From Parasulfuritortus sp036391875 (lineage in GTDB: Bacteria > Pseudomonadota > Gammaproteobacteria > Burkholderiales > Thiobacillaceae): a stretch of DNA of 64,000 nucleotides. The notes under the pieces were generated by a model, which ran no database searches, was not told the origin of the DNA, and worked only from the letters and a program-made list of their open reading frames with translations. This document shows positions 9,356 to 15,728 of the stretch, one piece after another. Where the stretch lies: positions 1 through 64,000 of the forward strand of contig DASVZA010000003.1 in assembly GCA_036391875.1 (NCBI GenBank). The letters are read 5' to 3'. The position numbers and the translations under genes are program-made. How positions within the stretch are numbered: position 1 is the first letter of the stretch; every line of letters begins with the position of its first letter.

Positions 9356-9420
9356 CAATGTACGCACGGCGGCACTCATGCCGACCGCAGTCACGCAGCC
9401 TCAACCACAAAGGAAGCATC

Positions 9421-9837
9421 ATGCGTAATGTCCATATCGACCACCCGGGATCGGATCTCGATTTTCAGAGCGCGAGCCGACTGGCCAAAGACACTGCCCG
9501 GGCCAACCAAATGCAGGACCCGACCATCATATCCTGGCATCGAAGCAGCGGCGAAGTCATGCTGCCCTTCTACGACGGTGCCGATCCCGACACCTGGTGG
9601 GCCAAGTATGGCGCAGGCAACGGCGGCAGATTGGAAGTCTGCGTAGGCGACGACTTCCAGTTCATCCTGATGGATGCACGCGCTTACGAAAAGCTGGGCG
9701 AAATGCCGCTCCGCAACCTGTCGGACGAGCAGGGCAACCTGTATCTTTGCCACACCCCTATGCTCGGCAAGGTTGCCGACAAGCCTAACGCCCAGGCCTG
9801 CACCCAACTGGACGGCTGGGCGGCGGACCAATTCTGA
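9421..9837 (+). CDS. Small conserved protein, possibly AF1514-like
   Basis: 138 residues from ATG 9421, with AAAGGAAG as ribosome binding site 5-6 bases upstream. It is soluble and has no signal or membrane segment. The layout is LDFQSASRLAKD near the N-terminus, then IISWHRSSGEVMLPFY, a WW pair near residue 60, and a beta-rich region ending near YEKLGEMPL. This recalls from memory the small AF1514/DUF5619 family of unknown function; I could not align it. It has its own likely promoter and no operon partner. Function unknown. Confidence 0.65.
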   Translation: MRNVHIDHPGSDLDFQSASRLAKDTARANQMQDPTIISWHRSSGEVMLPFYDGADPDTWWAKYGAGNGGRLEVCVGDDFQFILMDARAYEKLGEMPLRNLSDEQGNLYLCHTPMLGKVADKPNAQACTQLDGWAADQF

Positions 9838-9959
9838 GCGCCATCCCGGTCATAGGGCGACGCGGCCCGTAACCCGAACCGCGCATCCGAGCGACAGTCG
9901 CGCTCGCCCCCTGCCCCATCCCACCGGGCTGACCGCACTTGGCGGCAAACCGCTGCGCG

Positions 9960-10832
9960 CTACCGTGGCCCCGCCACCCAGCCGGCCCGGCCCAGCCAGT
10001 CGCGGAAATGTTCGCGCTCGGTGGCCCCCATCCAGGCGTTGACCTGCCACAGGTCGGCCACCGGCATGCGGGTGTAGGGCAGTTCGTGCAGATAGCCGTC
10101 CGGGCCGAACTCGGGGGTCATGGTGACGACGCTCTCGCCACGCGCATGCCGGCGCTGCCAGATCCGCTCCCACAGACGCTGATGCGACGCCAGCCAGCCG
10201 GCGTATTCGGGCGCGGCCGGATGCGGCACCTGCGGCCCCTGGTCGTAGCCGACCCGGGCGTGGATGTGATGGGCGTGCTCGACGACCAATTCCATCGCCT
10301 CGGTCTCCTCGTCCAGGGCCCGTTCGCAAACCACGCACCAGTGGCTGAAGTCGCAGGTCAAGCGCAGCTCGGGCAGGCGGCCCAGCAGCTCGACCGTGAT
10401 CCAGGGGTTGAAGAGGGAGCGGCTGCGATGGGTCTCGAACAGCAGCGTGTGCCCGGCCTGCTCGGCCAGGCGCAGGGCATCCTCGAAGAAGCGCAGCGAG
10501 ACGTCGAGCGGCCAGGCGTCGCAGCCGCCGATGCAGGTGACGAAGCGCGGCGCCAGGACATCTGCCGCGGCCAGGGCCGCCGCGACGTCGGCCAGGTGGC
10601 GTTCGGGCGGCGCGCGCCGGTCGGGCACGTACCAACCGCCGGTGTAGACCTCGCCGATGTAGCCGAGGCCGTGGTCGCGCAGCACGGCGGCCAGCTCGCG
10701 CTGGCGCTCGGCCGCCAGCGGCAGCGTCGCTTCCAGGCCGACGAAGCCGGCTTCGCCGGCCTGGACGGCGGCCTCGGCCAGGCTGCCGTTGTGCCCCCAG
10801 AGGGTCTTGAACAGATCCAGGCGCATGGTCAT
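9960..10832 (-). CDS. TIM-barrel protein, sugar phosphate isomerase/epimerase-like
   Basis: 290 residues; last gene of the riboswitch-controlled operon. It belongs to the xylose isomerase-like / AP endonuclease family 2 TIM barrels. Metal-ligand candidates fall at the expected strand ends: Glu133 (LFETH), Asp161 and His164 (CDFSHW), His191 (HIHAR) and Glu241 (TPEFG). Such proteins isomerise or epimerise sugars and keto acids or cleave C-C or C-N bonds with a divalent metal. The start ATG 10832 overlaps the stop of the MBL gene (ATGA), so translation is coupled. An in-frame second ATG lies at 10826. The substrate is not predictable; the riboswitch points to a guanidine-related compound. Confidence 0.85.
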   Translation of the reverse strand: MTMRLDLFKTLWGHNGSLAEAAVQAGEAGFVGLEATLPLAAERQRELAAVLRDHGLGYIGEVYTGGWYVPDRRAPPERHLADVAAALAAADVLAPRFVTCIGGCDAWPLDVSLRFFEDALRLAEQAGHTLLFETHRSRSLFNPWITVELLGRLPELRLTCDFSHWCVVCERALDEETEAMELVVEHAHHIHARVGYDQGPQVPHPAAPEYAGWLASHQRLWERIWQRRHARGESVVTMTPEFGPDGYLHELPYTRMPVADLWQVNAWMGATEREHFRDWLGRAGWVAGPR

Positions 10833-11614
10833 TCGACCGGCCGGAAGCCGGCCGCGATCAGGCCGCGGTAGAAGGCGATGTCGTGGTTGGGCCAGAGCCG
10901 GGCGCCCTCCTCGCCCGCCAGGCGCTTGAGCTTGCGGATGCTGTCGATCGCCTCGGCCTCGCGCTCCTGCCAGCAAAGGCCGGGCGCGACCTCGTCCTCG
11001 ATGTTCTCGGCCAGGTCGGCGGCGTCGCCGCACAGGATCACCGGCGGCCCCTTGGGCAGCTCGATCAGCAGCGACATGTGGCCGGCGGTATGGCCAGGAC
11101 TGGCGATCGCGTGGACGCCGGGCGCCACCTCGTATTCGCCCTCGTGCACCTTCCAGCGGTAATCGCCGGCGAAGTCGTCGGCGAAGTAGGCAACATCCTC
11201 GCCGGAGCGCGCGGCCCCCAGCTCGTCGCGCTGGACGTGGATGTCCGCGCCGCAGACCTCGCACAGGCCGCCGGCGTGGTCGAAATGCAGGTGACCGATG
11301 AACACCAGGTCGACGTCGGCCGCCGTGAGACCGAGCCGGGCGAGATGGTTGGGCAAGCGGTCCTCCTCGCGCATCTCGGGCGGGCCGAACGGGAACACCT
11401 CCGGGTCGTAGTAGCGGTCGCGCAGTTCCGGATCGGCGATCTTGCCGTAGTCGCAGCCGACGTCGTACAGGATGCGGCCATTGCGGGTCTCGATCAGGTA
11501 GGCGAGGATCGGCGCCTCGATGGTCTGGCCCCGGCCCCGGTTGCGGGTCGAGAGCGACTTGTCGTAGCGGTGGGTCGCGGTGAGCAGCGGCCACATGCGC
11601 AGCACCTGGGTCAT
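10829..11614 (-). CDS. MBL-fold metallohydrolase, N-acyl homoserine lactonase-like
   Basis: 261 residues. The metallo-beta-lactamase dinuclear zinc site is intact: His108-x-His110-x-Asp112-His113 (GHLHFDH), His175 (SPGHTAGH), Asp197 (LCGDAAD) and His244 (WPNHD). The arrangement resembles AHL-lactonase-type hydrolases (AiiA/AttM relatives), which open lactones; related proteins cleave other cyclic esters or amides. Its start overlaps the stop of the cysteine hydrolase gene by ATGA (11611-11614), and its stop overlaps the next start the same way. The neighbours make quorum quenching less likely than ring opening or hydrolysis of a catabolic intermediate; that is inference. Confidence 0.85.
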   Translation of the reverse strand: MTQVLRMWPLLTATHRYDKSLSTRNRGRGQTIEAPILAYLIETRNGRILYDVGCDYGKIADPELRDRYYDPEVFPFGPPEMREEDRLPNHLARLGLTAADVDLVFIGHLHFDHAGGLCEVCGADIHVQRDELGAARSGEDVAYFADDFAGDYRWKVHEGEYEVAPGVHAIASPGHTAGHMSLLIELPKGPPVILCGDAADLAENIEDEVAPGLCWQEREAEAIDSIRKLKRLAGEEGARLWPNHDIAFYRGLIAAGFRPVE

Positions 11615-12246
11615 GGTGCAGTCTCCTTTTCGATCAGGGCAATCACGTCGTCGGTGTTCAGCACCGCGCCGAAGATGCCGCCCTCGACGGCGACCATGGT
11701 CAGCGCGGCCCAGTGCAGTTCGGGCTGGGCCGAGGCGCAGGCGTCGCCGACCAGGACGCAGCGGTAGCCGCGGTCGACCGCCTCGCGCAGGGTCGAGTGG
11801 ACGCAGACCTCGGTGGTGACGCCGGCGATCAGCAGGCGTTCGATGCCGCGGTTGCCCAGGAGGGCGTCCAGGTCGGTCAGATGGAAGGCGCCGTAGCCGG
11901 GTTTGTCGATCACCGGCTCGCCGCGCCACGGGTAGAGTTCGGCGACGATGTCGTGGCCCGGCTCGCCGCGCACCAGCAGCCTGCCGAGTGGGCCGGACGA
12001 GCCGATCTCGGCGCCGGCGGCGCGGCTGCGCGCCAGCTTGGCCGGCGGGCAGTCAGACAGGTCCGGCCGGTGGCCCTCGCGGGTGTGCAGCACCAGCATG
12101 CCGGCCCGGCGCGCCGCGTCGAGCAGGCGCCGGATTGCAGGGATGGGCCGGCGCAAGGCGGCGACGTCGAGCCCGGCCGCGGCGGCATAGCCAGCCGAGT
12201 CGAGGAAGTCGCGCTGCATGTCGATGACCAGGAGCGCGGTCTTCAT
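11611..12246 (-). CDS. Isochorismatase-family cysteine hydrolase
   Basis: 211 residues with the complete cysteine-hydrolase triad Asp9 (LLVIDMQRDF), Lys115 (VIDKPGYGAF) and Cys148 (GVTTEVCVHST), and the VTT cis-peptide motif preceding the cysteine. This superfamily includes isochorismatase and nicotinamidase, as well as the nitrogen-scavenging amidohydrolases biuret hydrolase, triuret hydrolase, N-carbamoylsarcosine amidase and RutB. The catalytic cysteine argues for amide, urea or carbamoyl cleavage. It is coupled to both neighbours by ATGA overlaps. Under a guanidine riboswitch, an amidohydrolase acting on a carbamoyl or guanidino intermediate and releasing ammonia is a reasonable guess, not a proven role. 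Confidence 0.88.
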   Translation of the reverse strand: MKTALLVIDMQRDFLDSAGYAAAAGLDVAALRRPIPAIRRLLDAARRAGMLVLHTREGHRPDLSDCPPAKLARSRAAGAEIGSSGPLGRLLVRGEPGHDIVAELYPWRGEPVIDKPGYGAFHLTDLDALLGNRGIERLLIAGVTTEVCVHSTLREAVDRGYRCVLVGDACASAQPELHWAALTMVAVEGGIFGAVLNTDDVIALIEKETAP

Positions 12247-13100
12247 GCCGGCACCGCCTGCGGTTCGGAGCGGGCCTCGAGCACGGCCGCGGCCAGGATC
12301 AGGCCGCCGCCGACCGCCTCCTTGAGGCCGAACTGCTCGCCGCCGACGAGCACCGCCGACACCACGCCGACCACCAGTTCGGCCAGCAGCAGGATCGCCG
12401 CCTTGCCGGCCTCGAGCCGGGCCACGCCGTAGTAGGTGGCGAGCGTGCCGGGCAGCACCCAGAGCAGGCCGAGGCCGAGCAGCCAGAGCGCGTTGACGCC
12501 GTCGAGCGCGGGCGGCCCTTCGCCAGCCCAGGCCATGAAGCCGAGCGAGAACGTGGCGCAGCCGGCGAACACGGCGACCGAGCGGACCACCTCGGGCAGC
12601 TCGCGGGTGGCCCGGATGGCGACGTTGTTGAGGGCGAAGGCCAGGCCCGACGACAGCGCGAGCAGGTCGACCGCGCCGAGCGGCGCCTCGAACAGCTGCG
12701 GCCCGCCCAGGGTGAAGCCGAGCCCGGCCAGGGCCAGGGCGAGCGCGGTCAGGCGCAGCGGCGTGATCGGCTCGGCCAGGGCGATGCGCGCCGCGACGAT
12801 GGTCCAGACCGGAGCCAGGTAGAACAGCAGCATCACCCGCACCACGCTGCCGTAGGCGAGCGCGCTGGCGAACGAGGCGTTTGCCCAGCCGCCGAGCAGG
12901 GCGATGAGCAGGAGCACGGCCAACCTATTGCGCCAGGCGGCGCGGCTGGCCCATGCCCAGGGCAAGAGCGCCAGCGCCGGCAGGCCGTAGGCAGCGAACT
13001 GGACGAAGCCGCCATGCAGGCCGCCGCCGGCCAGTGCTTTGAGCGGCCACCAGAACAGGCCCCAGAACAGCGAACCGCCCAGCAATACCAGGGTGGCCAT
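12243..13100 (-). CDS. EamA-family (DMT superfamily) transporter
   Basis: 285 residues, ten predicted transmembrane helices, two EamA repeats (about residues 1-135 and 145-280). Members move amino acids, nucleobases, amines and other small metabolites, often outward. It starts 2 bases after the desaturase stop (TGACCATG) and its stop overlaps the next start by ATGA, so it is inside the riboswitch operon. It is the only transporter there and is the best candidate to carry the regulated compound or its product. It is not an SMR/Gdx protein. Confidence 0.87.
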   Translation of the reverse strand: MATLVLLGGSLFWGLFWWPLKALAGGGLHGGFVQFAAYGLPALALLPWAWASRAAWRNRLAVLLLIALLGGWANASFASALAYGSVVRVMLLFYLAPVWTIVAARIALAEPITPLRLTALALALAGLGFTLGGPQLFEAPLGAVDLLALSSGLAFALNNVAIRATRELPEVVRSVAVFAGCATFSLGFMAWAGEGPPALDGVNALWLLGLGLLWVLPGTLATYYGVARLEAGKAAILLLAELVVGVVSAVLVGGEQFGLKEAVGGGLILAAAVLEARSEPQAVPA

Positions 13101-13102
13101 GG

Positions 13103-14104
13103 TCAGACCGCGGTCAGGAAGGACACCGCCACCGCGCCCTTGAAGTCGGCCGGATTGCCGGCGTCGACCTGGCCGTAGTCCTCGGCCAGCACTCGGCCGA
13201 CCCGATGGCGATGGAACGGCCGCAGCAGCCGGCGCATCGGGATCAGCTGGCCGCCGTCGCCGTACAGTTCGCGATGCAGCGCCGGCAACCGGTGCCAGGG
13301 CACGACCGGCTGTTCGTGATGGGCGTTGTGGTAGGGAAAGTTGAGCAGCAGCAGGTTGAGCCGGGGCCAGCGCAGCGAGACCACGTTGGAATAGGTGTTG
13401 GCCTGCTCGTAGGCCGCGTCGCGCAGCCGGTCCTGAGGAACCTTGTCCTTTTCGAGGATGGCGAAGGCGTCGTAGGTGTGCTGGTAGCAATCGGCGAAGC
13501 GCAGCACCGTCATCATGATCAGGTAGGCGACGCCGTATAGCAGCAGCGCGCGCGGCGCCAGCCAGCCGAGCCCGGCGAAGGCCGTGCCGCGCAGCAGCAG
13601 GATGGCGATCAGGCGCGGCCGGTCCTGGCCGCGTTCGCGGCGCACCAGGGGCAGCGCGATCACCCAGGCATGCATCAGCAGGTCGACCGCCGGGACGTAG
13701 GCCCACTCCAGCGCCAGCACCAGCCGGCGGCGCCAAGCCGGGCCGGCCAGCAGCCAGGTCTTGACGTCGAGGCTGATGACGTCGGCGCGGTCGACGTGGT
13801 GGCGCATGTGCTTGAAGCGCAGGTGCTCGTAGCGAGCGTAGCAGCTGCCGGTAAGCCAGGTCATCAGCACGCCGGCGCGGCGGTTGAGTTCGGGCCGGGC
13901 GAACACCGTGTTGTGGGCGAACTCGTGGAACAAGTAGGCGGCGATGATCAGGGCATGGGCGAACCAGAGGGTCGCCGCCAATGCAATGGGCAGCGGCGCG
14001 CTGGCCATCAGCCAGAGGCCGCCGCCGTAGCCGGCGCCGACGTAGGCCAGCGCCATGATGTTGGGCAGCGCGCCGCCGGGCGCACGGAACAGTGGTTTGG
14101 TCAT
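13103..14104 (-). CDS. Membrane fatty acid desaturase-family (di-iron) enzyme
   Basis: 333 residues from ATG 14104 (MTKPLFRAPGG). It has about four transmembrane helices and the three histidine boxes of membrane desaturases/hydroxylases: HEFAH (60-64), HMRHH (99-103) and HNAHH (259-263). These hold two irons for O2-dependent desaturation, hydroxylation or ketolation; the same fold includes alkane hydroxylases and carotenoid ketolases. It is the first full-length gene after the guanidine-I riboswitch. Its own Shine-Dalgarno is weak (AAGG about 10 bases upstream), and its start codon overlaps the stop of a 44-codon ORF by ATGA, so it may depend on coupling. An oxidase opening a guanidine regulon is unusual; it might hydroxylate or dealkylate an N-alkylguanidine. 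Confidence 0.87.
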   Translation of the reverse strand: MTKPLFRAPGGALPNIMALAYVGAGYGGGLWLMASAPLPIALAATLWFAHALIIAAYLFHEFAHNTVFARPELNRRAGVLMTWLTGSCYARYEHLRFKHMRHHVDRADVISLDVKTWLLAGPAWRRRLVLALEWAYVPAVDLLMHAWVIALPLVRRERGQDRPRLIAILLLRGTAFAGLGWLAPRALLLYGVAYLIMMTVLRFADCYQHTYDAFAILEKDKVPQDRLRDAAYEQANTYSNVVSLRWPRLNLLLLNFPYHNAHHEQPVVPWHRLPALHRELYGDGGQLIPMRRLLRPFHRHRVGRVLAEDYGQVDAGNPADFKGAVAVSFLTAV

Positions 14105-14235
14105 GATCGAATGGCCTTGGCCGCCACACCCGCAGCGCAGCAACGGTCGAGCATTACCAGGCCGGCCTCTTCAGGCAACGATCGCAAAGTGATGGCGATG
14201 TCGGATGGGGGATGGAGGAAAGAACGCTGGTGCAT
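14101..14235 (-). CDS. Possible 44-residue small ORF coupled to the desaturase
   Basis: Starts at ATG 14235 with GGAG six bases upstream (14245-14242), the best ribosome binding site in the leader, and ends with TGA overlapping the desaturase ATG (ATGA at 14104-14101). This is the same junction type used through the rest of the operon. The peptide begins MHQRSFLHPPSDIAITLRSL and later has a CC pair. It has no clear signal or membrane helix and no family I know. It may be a real small protein, or a leader ORF that lets the riboswitch control desaturase translation. Confidence 0.5.
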   Translation of the reverse strand: MHQRSFLHPPSDIAITLRSLPEEAGLVMLDRCCAAGVAAKAIRS

Positions 14236-14269
14236 GACAGGCTCCATGGAGGATAGCGAGAGGGAGGGC

Positions 14270-14381
14270 GCGAATCGCTTCCTCCCGGGCTTTTATCCCT
14301 CCGTGTAGCCCCACAGCGACGGAGCCGGTCGCTCTCGGACCAGCGTTTGCCGACAGCGGCAAACCGGAACCCTAGCGACGC
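14270..14381 (-). promoter_or_regulatory. Guanidine-I (ykkC class I) riboswitch aptamer
   Basis: On the minus strand the conserved ykkC elements appear in order: CTAGGGTTCCGG (near 14375-14364), a hairpin GTTTGCCG-CGGCAAAC (14364-14345), CTGGTCCGAGAGC (14343-14331), a second stem region, and ACACGGAGGGATAAAAGCCC then GGGAGG (14305-14281). A closing stem pairs 14381-14374 (GCGTCGCT) with 14279-14270 (AGCGA, TT bulge, CGC). GGTCCGAGAG and GATAAAAGCCCGGGAG are the class I (guanidine) forms; the ppGpp/PRPP subtype instead reads GTCCAAGTG and GATAGAAGCCCAGG. Downstream, CCTCCC (14267-14262) can pair with the aptamer's terminal GGGAGG. No U-run follows, so control is probably at translation. It precedes the small ORF, desaturase, EamA, hydrolase, MBL and TIM-barrel genes. 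Confidence 0.93.
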
Positions 14382-14421
14382 TTTCGAGCGGCGATACCGA
14401 TCGCCCCCTGCCTAATGACAC

Positions 14422-14437
14422 AGCAAGCGCCATGCCA
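14422..14437 (-). promoter_or_regulatory. Sigma-54 (-24/-12) promoter
   Basis: TGGCATGGCGCTTGCT on the minus strand fits the sigma-54 consensus TGGCAYG-N4-TTGCW exactly, with GG and GC separated by 10 bases. The predicted start is near 14411, about 30 bases before the riboswitch. It implies activation by an enhancer-binding protein and, given the riboswitch, most likely by nitrogen limitation. Confidence 0.72.
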
Positions 14438-14520
14438 CCCACGATATCCATGAAAATCCAAGAAGTTTGTCCGGCCGGCCGGCTTCGGCTGCGCCATGAC
14501 GGTTCAACATGGCGACGAAA

Positions 14521-14537
14521 CGCACCGCATTTGTGCA
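14521..14537 (-). promoter_or_regulatory. NtrC-like enhancer dyad
   Basis: On the minus strand TGCAC, seven bases, then GTGCG (14537-14521), close to the NtrC consensus TGCAC-N7-GTGCA. The centre is about 118 bases upstream of the predicted sigma-54 start, a normal distance for NtrC. Only one clear site is visible, so this is suggestive. Confidence 0.5.
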
Positions 14538-14861
14538 GCGCATCGTGATTATCGAACGGCGGCGATCATTCCGTACCCAGGTCTGCCGCCTCCGATACCC
14601 ATACCGTTTCGACGTTGCCAGCCGCGCCTTTCAGGCTATGGGCCAGCGCCGGAAATTCCGAATTCCGGCCGGGATGTATTCCACACCTCGACGCCTGCTG
14701 CCACGCAGGGTAGCGGCAAGTACAAGTACGAAACAGAACCTGGGCGGCCGGCATGAAACGAAGGCCCGCGGCACGGCAAGCTTATGGAGATGGAGATTCT
14801 GCCGGCTGCCATTGCATGTCGCCGTCCAGATCCGGCAATCGCCGGGGAATCGGAAAGCAAA
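14538..14861. other. Gene-free spacer
   Basis: About 320 bases between the NtrC-like dyad and the tRNA-Pro terminator. Open frames cross it on both strands, but none has a start with a ribosome binding site or protein-like composition. I see nothing else in it. Confidence 0.5.
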
Positions 14862-14887
14862 AAGGCCAATCCGAAGATTGGCCTCTC
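14862..14887 (-). terminator. Intrinsic terminator after tRNA-Pro
   Basis: On the minus strand AGGCCAATC, loop TTCG, GATTGGCCT, then TTTTT. A nine-pair stem with a stable tetraloop and U-run, 13 bases after the tRNA 3' end. Confidence 0.9.
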
Positions 14888-14899
14888 TGCTTGATTCTA

Positions 14900-14976
14900 T
14901 GGTCGGGGCGAGAAGATTCGAACTTCCGACCCCCTGCACCCCATGCAGGTGCGCTACCAGGCTGCGCTACGCCCCG
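14900..14976 (-). tRNA. tRNA-Pro (GGG anticodon)
   Basis: 77-base cloverleaf with encoded CCA. The acceptor stem is CGGGGCG/CGCCCCG, the anticodon stem CCTGC/GCAGG closes the loop ATGGGGT with anticodon GGG, and the T arm contains GTTCGAATC. It lies just downstream of the merR-like gene, as in other Betaproteobacteria, and is followed by its own terminator. Confidence 0.95.
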
Positions 14977-15026
14977 ACGAGCCGCGCATTATAGCCACAC
15001 GGCCAAAAAAAAGAAACGGCCACGCA

Positions 15027-15416
15027 TCAGGATTTCAGCAGCGAGATAATCTCGCCCAGTTCGCGCTTGAGTTCGGCCAAGTCGATCGATTTTGCCTCGG
15101 CCTCGGGGACCGGGCCAGCTACGGTCGCATGCAACTCGCCGCCGCCTTCCTGCATGAGTCGGTTGCGGGCACCAACGATAGTGAAACCCTCTTCGTACAG
15201 CAGTTGCCGGATGCGCCGGATCAGCATCACCTCGTGGTGCTGGTAGTAGCGGCGGTTGCCCCGCCGCTTGACCGGCTTGAGCTGGCTGAACTCCTGTTCC
15301 CAGTAGCGCAGCACGTGCGGCCGGACCGCGCAGAGTTCGCTTACCTCACCGATGGTGAAGTAACGCTTGGGCGGAATGGGCGGCAGGTCACTGCTGCTGA
15401 TTTGCGGTTCCGGCAT
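15027..15416 (-). CDS. MerR-family transcriptional regulator
   Basis: 129 residues. An N-terminal MerR winged helix (YFTIGEVSELCAVRPHVLRYWE near residues 19-40, then a wing with RRGNRRYY) is followed by a helical region and a short C-terminal tail with no cysteine-rich or ligand domain. This is the small MerR-like protein found after ihfA in many Beta- and Gammaproteobacteria; its target is not established. The start overlaps the end of ihfA by 29 bases, so the genes are translated from one message. Confidence 0.9.
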   Translation of the reverse strand: MPEPQISSSDLPPIPPKRYFTIGEVSELCAVRPHVLRYWEQEFSQLKPVKRRGNRRYYQHHEVMLIRRIRQLLYEEGFTIVGARNRLMQEGGGELHATVAGPVPEAEAKSIDLAELKRELGEIISLLKS

Positions 15417-15705
15417 GGGCCGATTCCACCAGGGCCTTCAGTTTCTGGCTGGCGTGGAAAGTCACTACACGGCGGGCGGAAATGGGCATTTCCTCGCCGG
15501 TTTTGGGATTGCGGCCTGGACGCTGCGGCTTGTCGCGCAGTTGGAAATTACCGAATCCGGATAACTTCACGCTGTCTCCCTTTTCCAGGGCATCGCGGAT
15601 CTCCTCGAAAAAGGACTCCACCATTTCCTTGGCTTCTCGTTTGTTCAGGCCGACGTTCTCGAACAGAAGATCGGCCAGTTCGGCCTTGGTTAAGGTCGTT
15701 GTCAT
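15388..15705 (-). CDS. ihfA: Integration host factor, alpha subunit
   Basis: 105-residue DNABII protein. It starts MTTTLTKAELADLLFE, with the DNA-contacting arm containing GRNPKTGEEMPI near residues 64-75 and the conserved LSGFGNF before it. With IhfB it bends DNA at specific sites, supporting recombination, replication and sigma-54 promoter activation; the latter may matter for the promoter at 14422-14437. It follows pheT by 23 bases in the classical pheST-ihfA operon and overlaps the merR-like gene. Confidence 0.96.
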   Translation of the reverse strand: MTTTLTKAELADLLFENVGLNKREAKEMVESFFEEIRDALEKGDSVKLSGFGNFQLRDKPQRPGRNPKTGEEMPISARRVVTFHASQKLKALVESAHAGTANQQQ

Positions 15706-15728
15706 CGTTTTGGTCTCCAGTTCGCTGG

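Noticed and set aside
10829..11614. Quorum-quenching AHL lactonase as the gene's role
   Set aside because: The fold matches, but coupling into a guanidine-riboswitch operon makes signal degradation unlikely; kept only as a family name.
14270..14381. ykkC subtype 2 (ppGpp or PRPP) riboswitch
   Set aside because: The diagnostic segments read GGTCCGAGAG and GATAAAAGCCCGGGAG, the guanidine-I forms; subtype 2 has GTCCAAGTG and GATAGAAGCCCAGG.
14496..14994. Rightward open frames between the riboswitch promoter and tRNA-Pro
   Set aside because: They run through the terminator and tRNA and have no ribosome binding site or protein-like composition.
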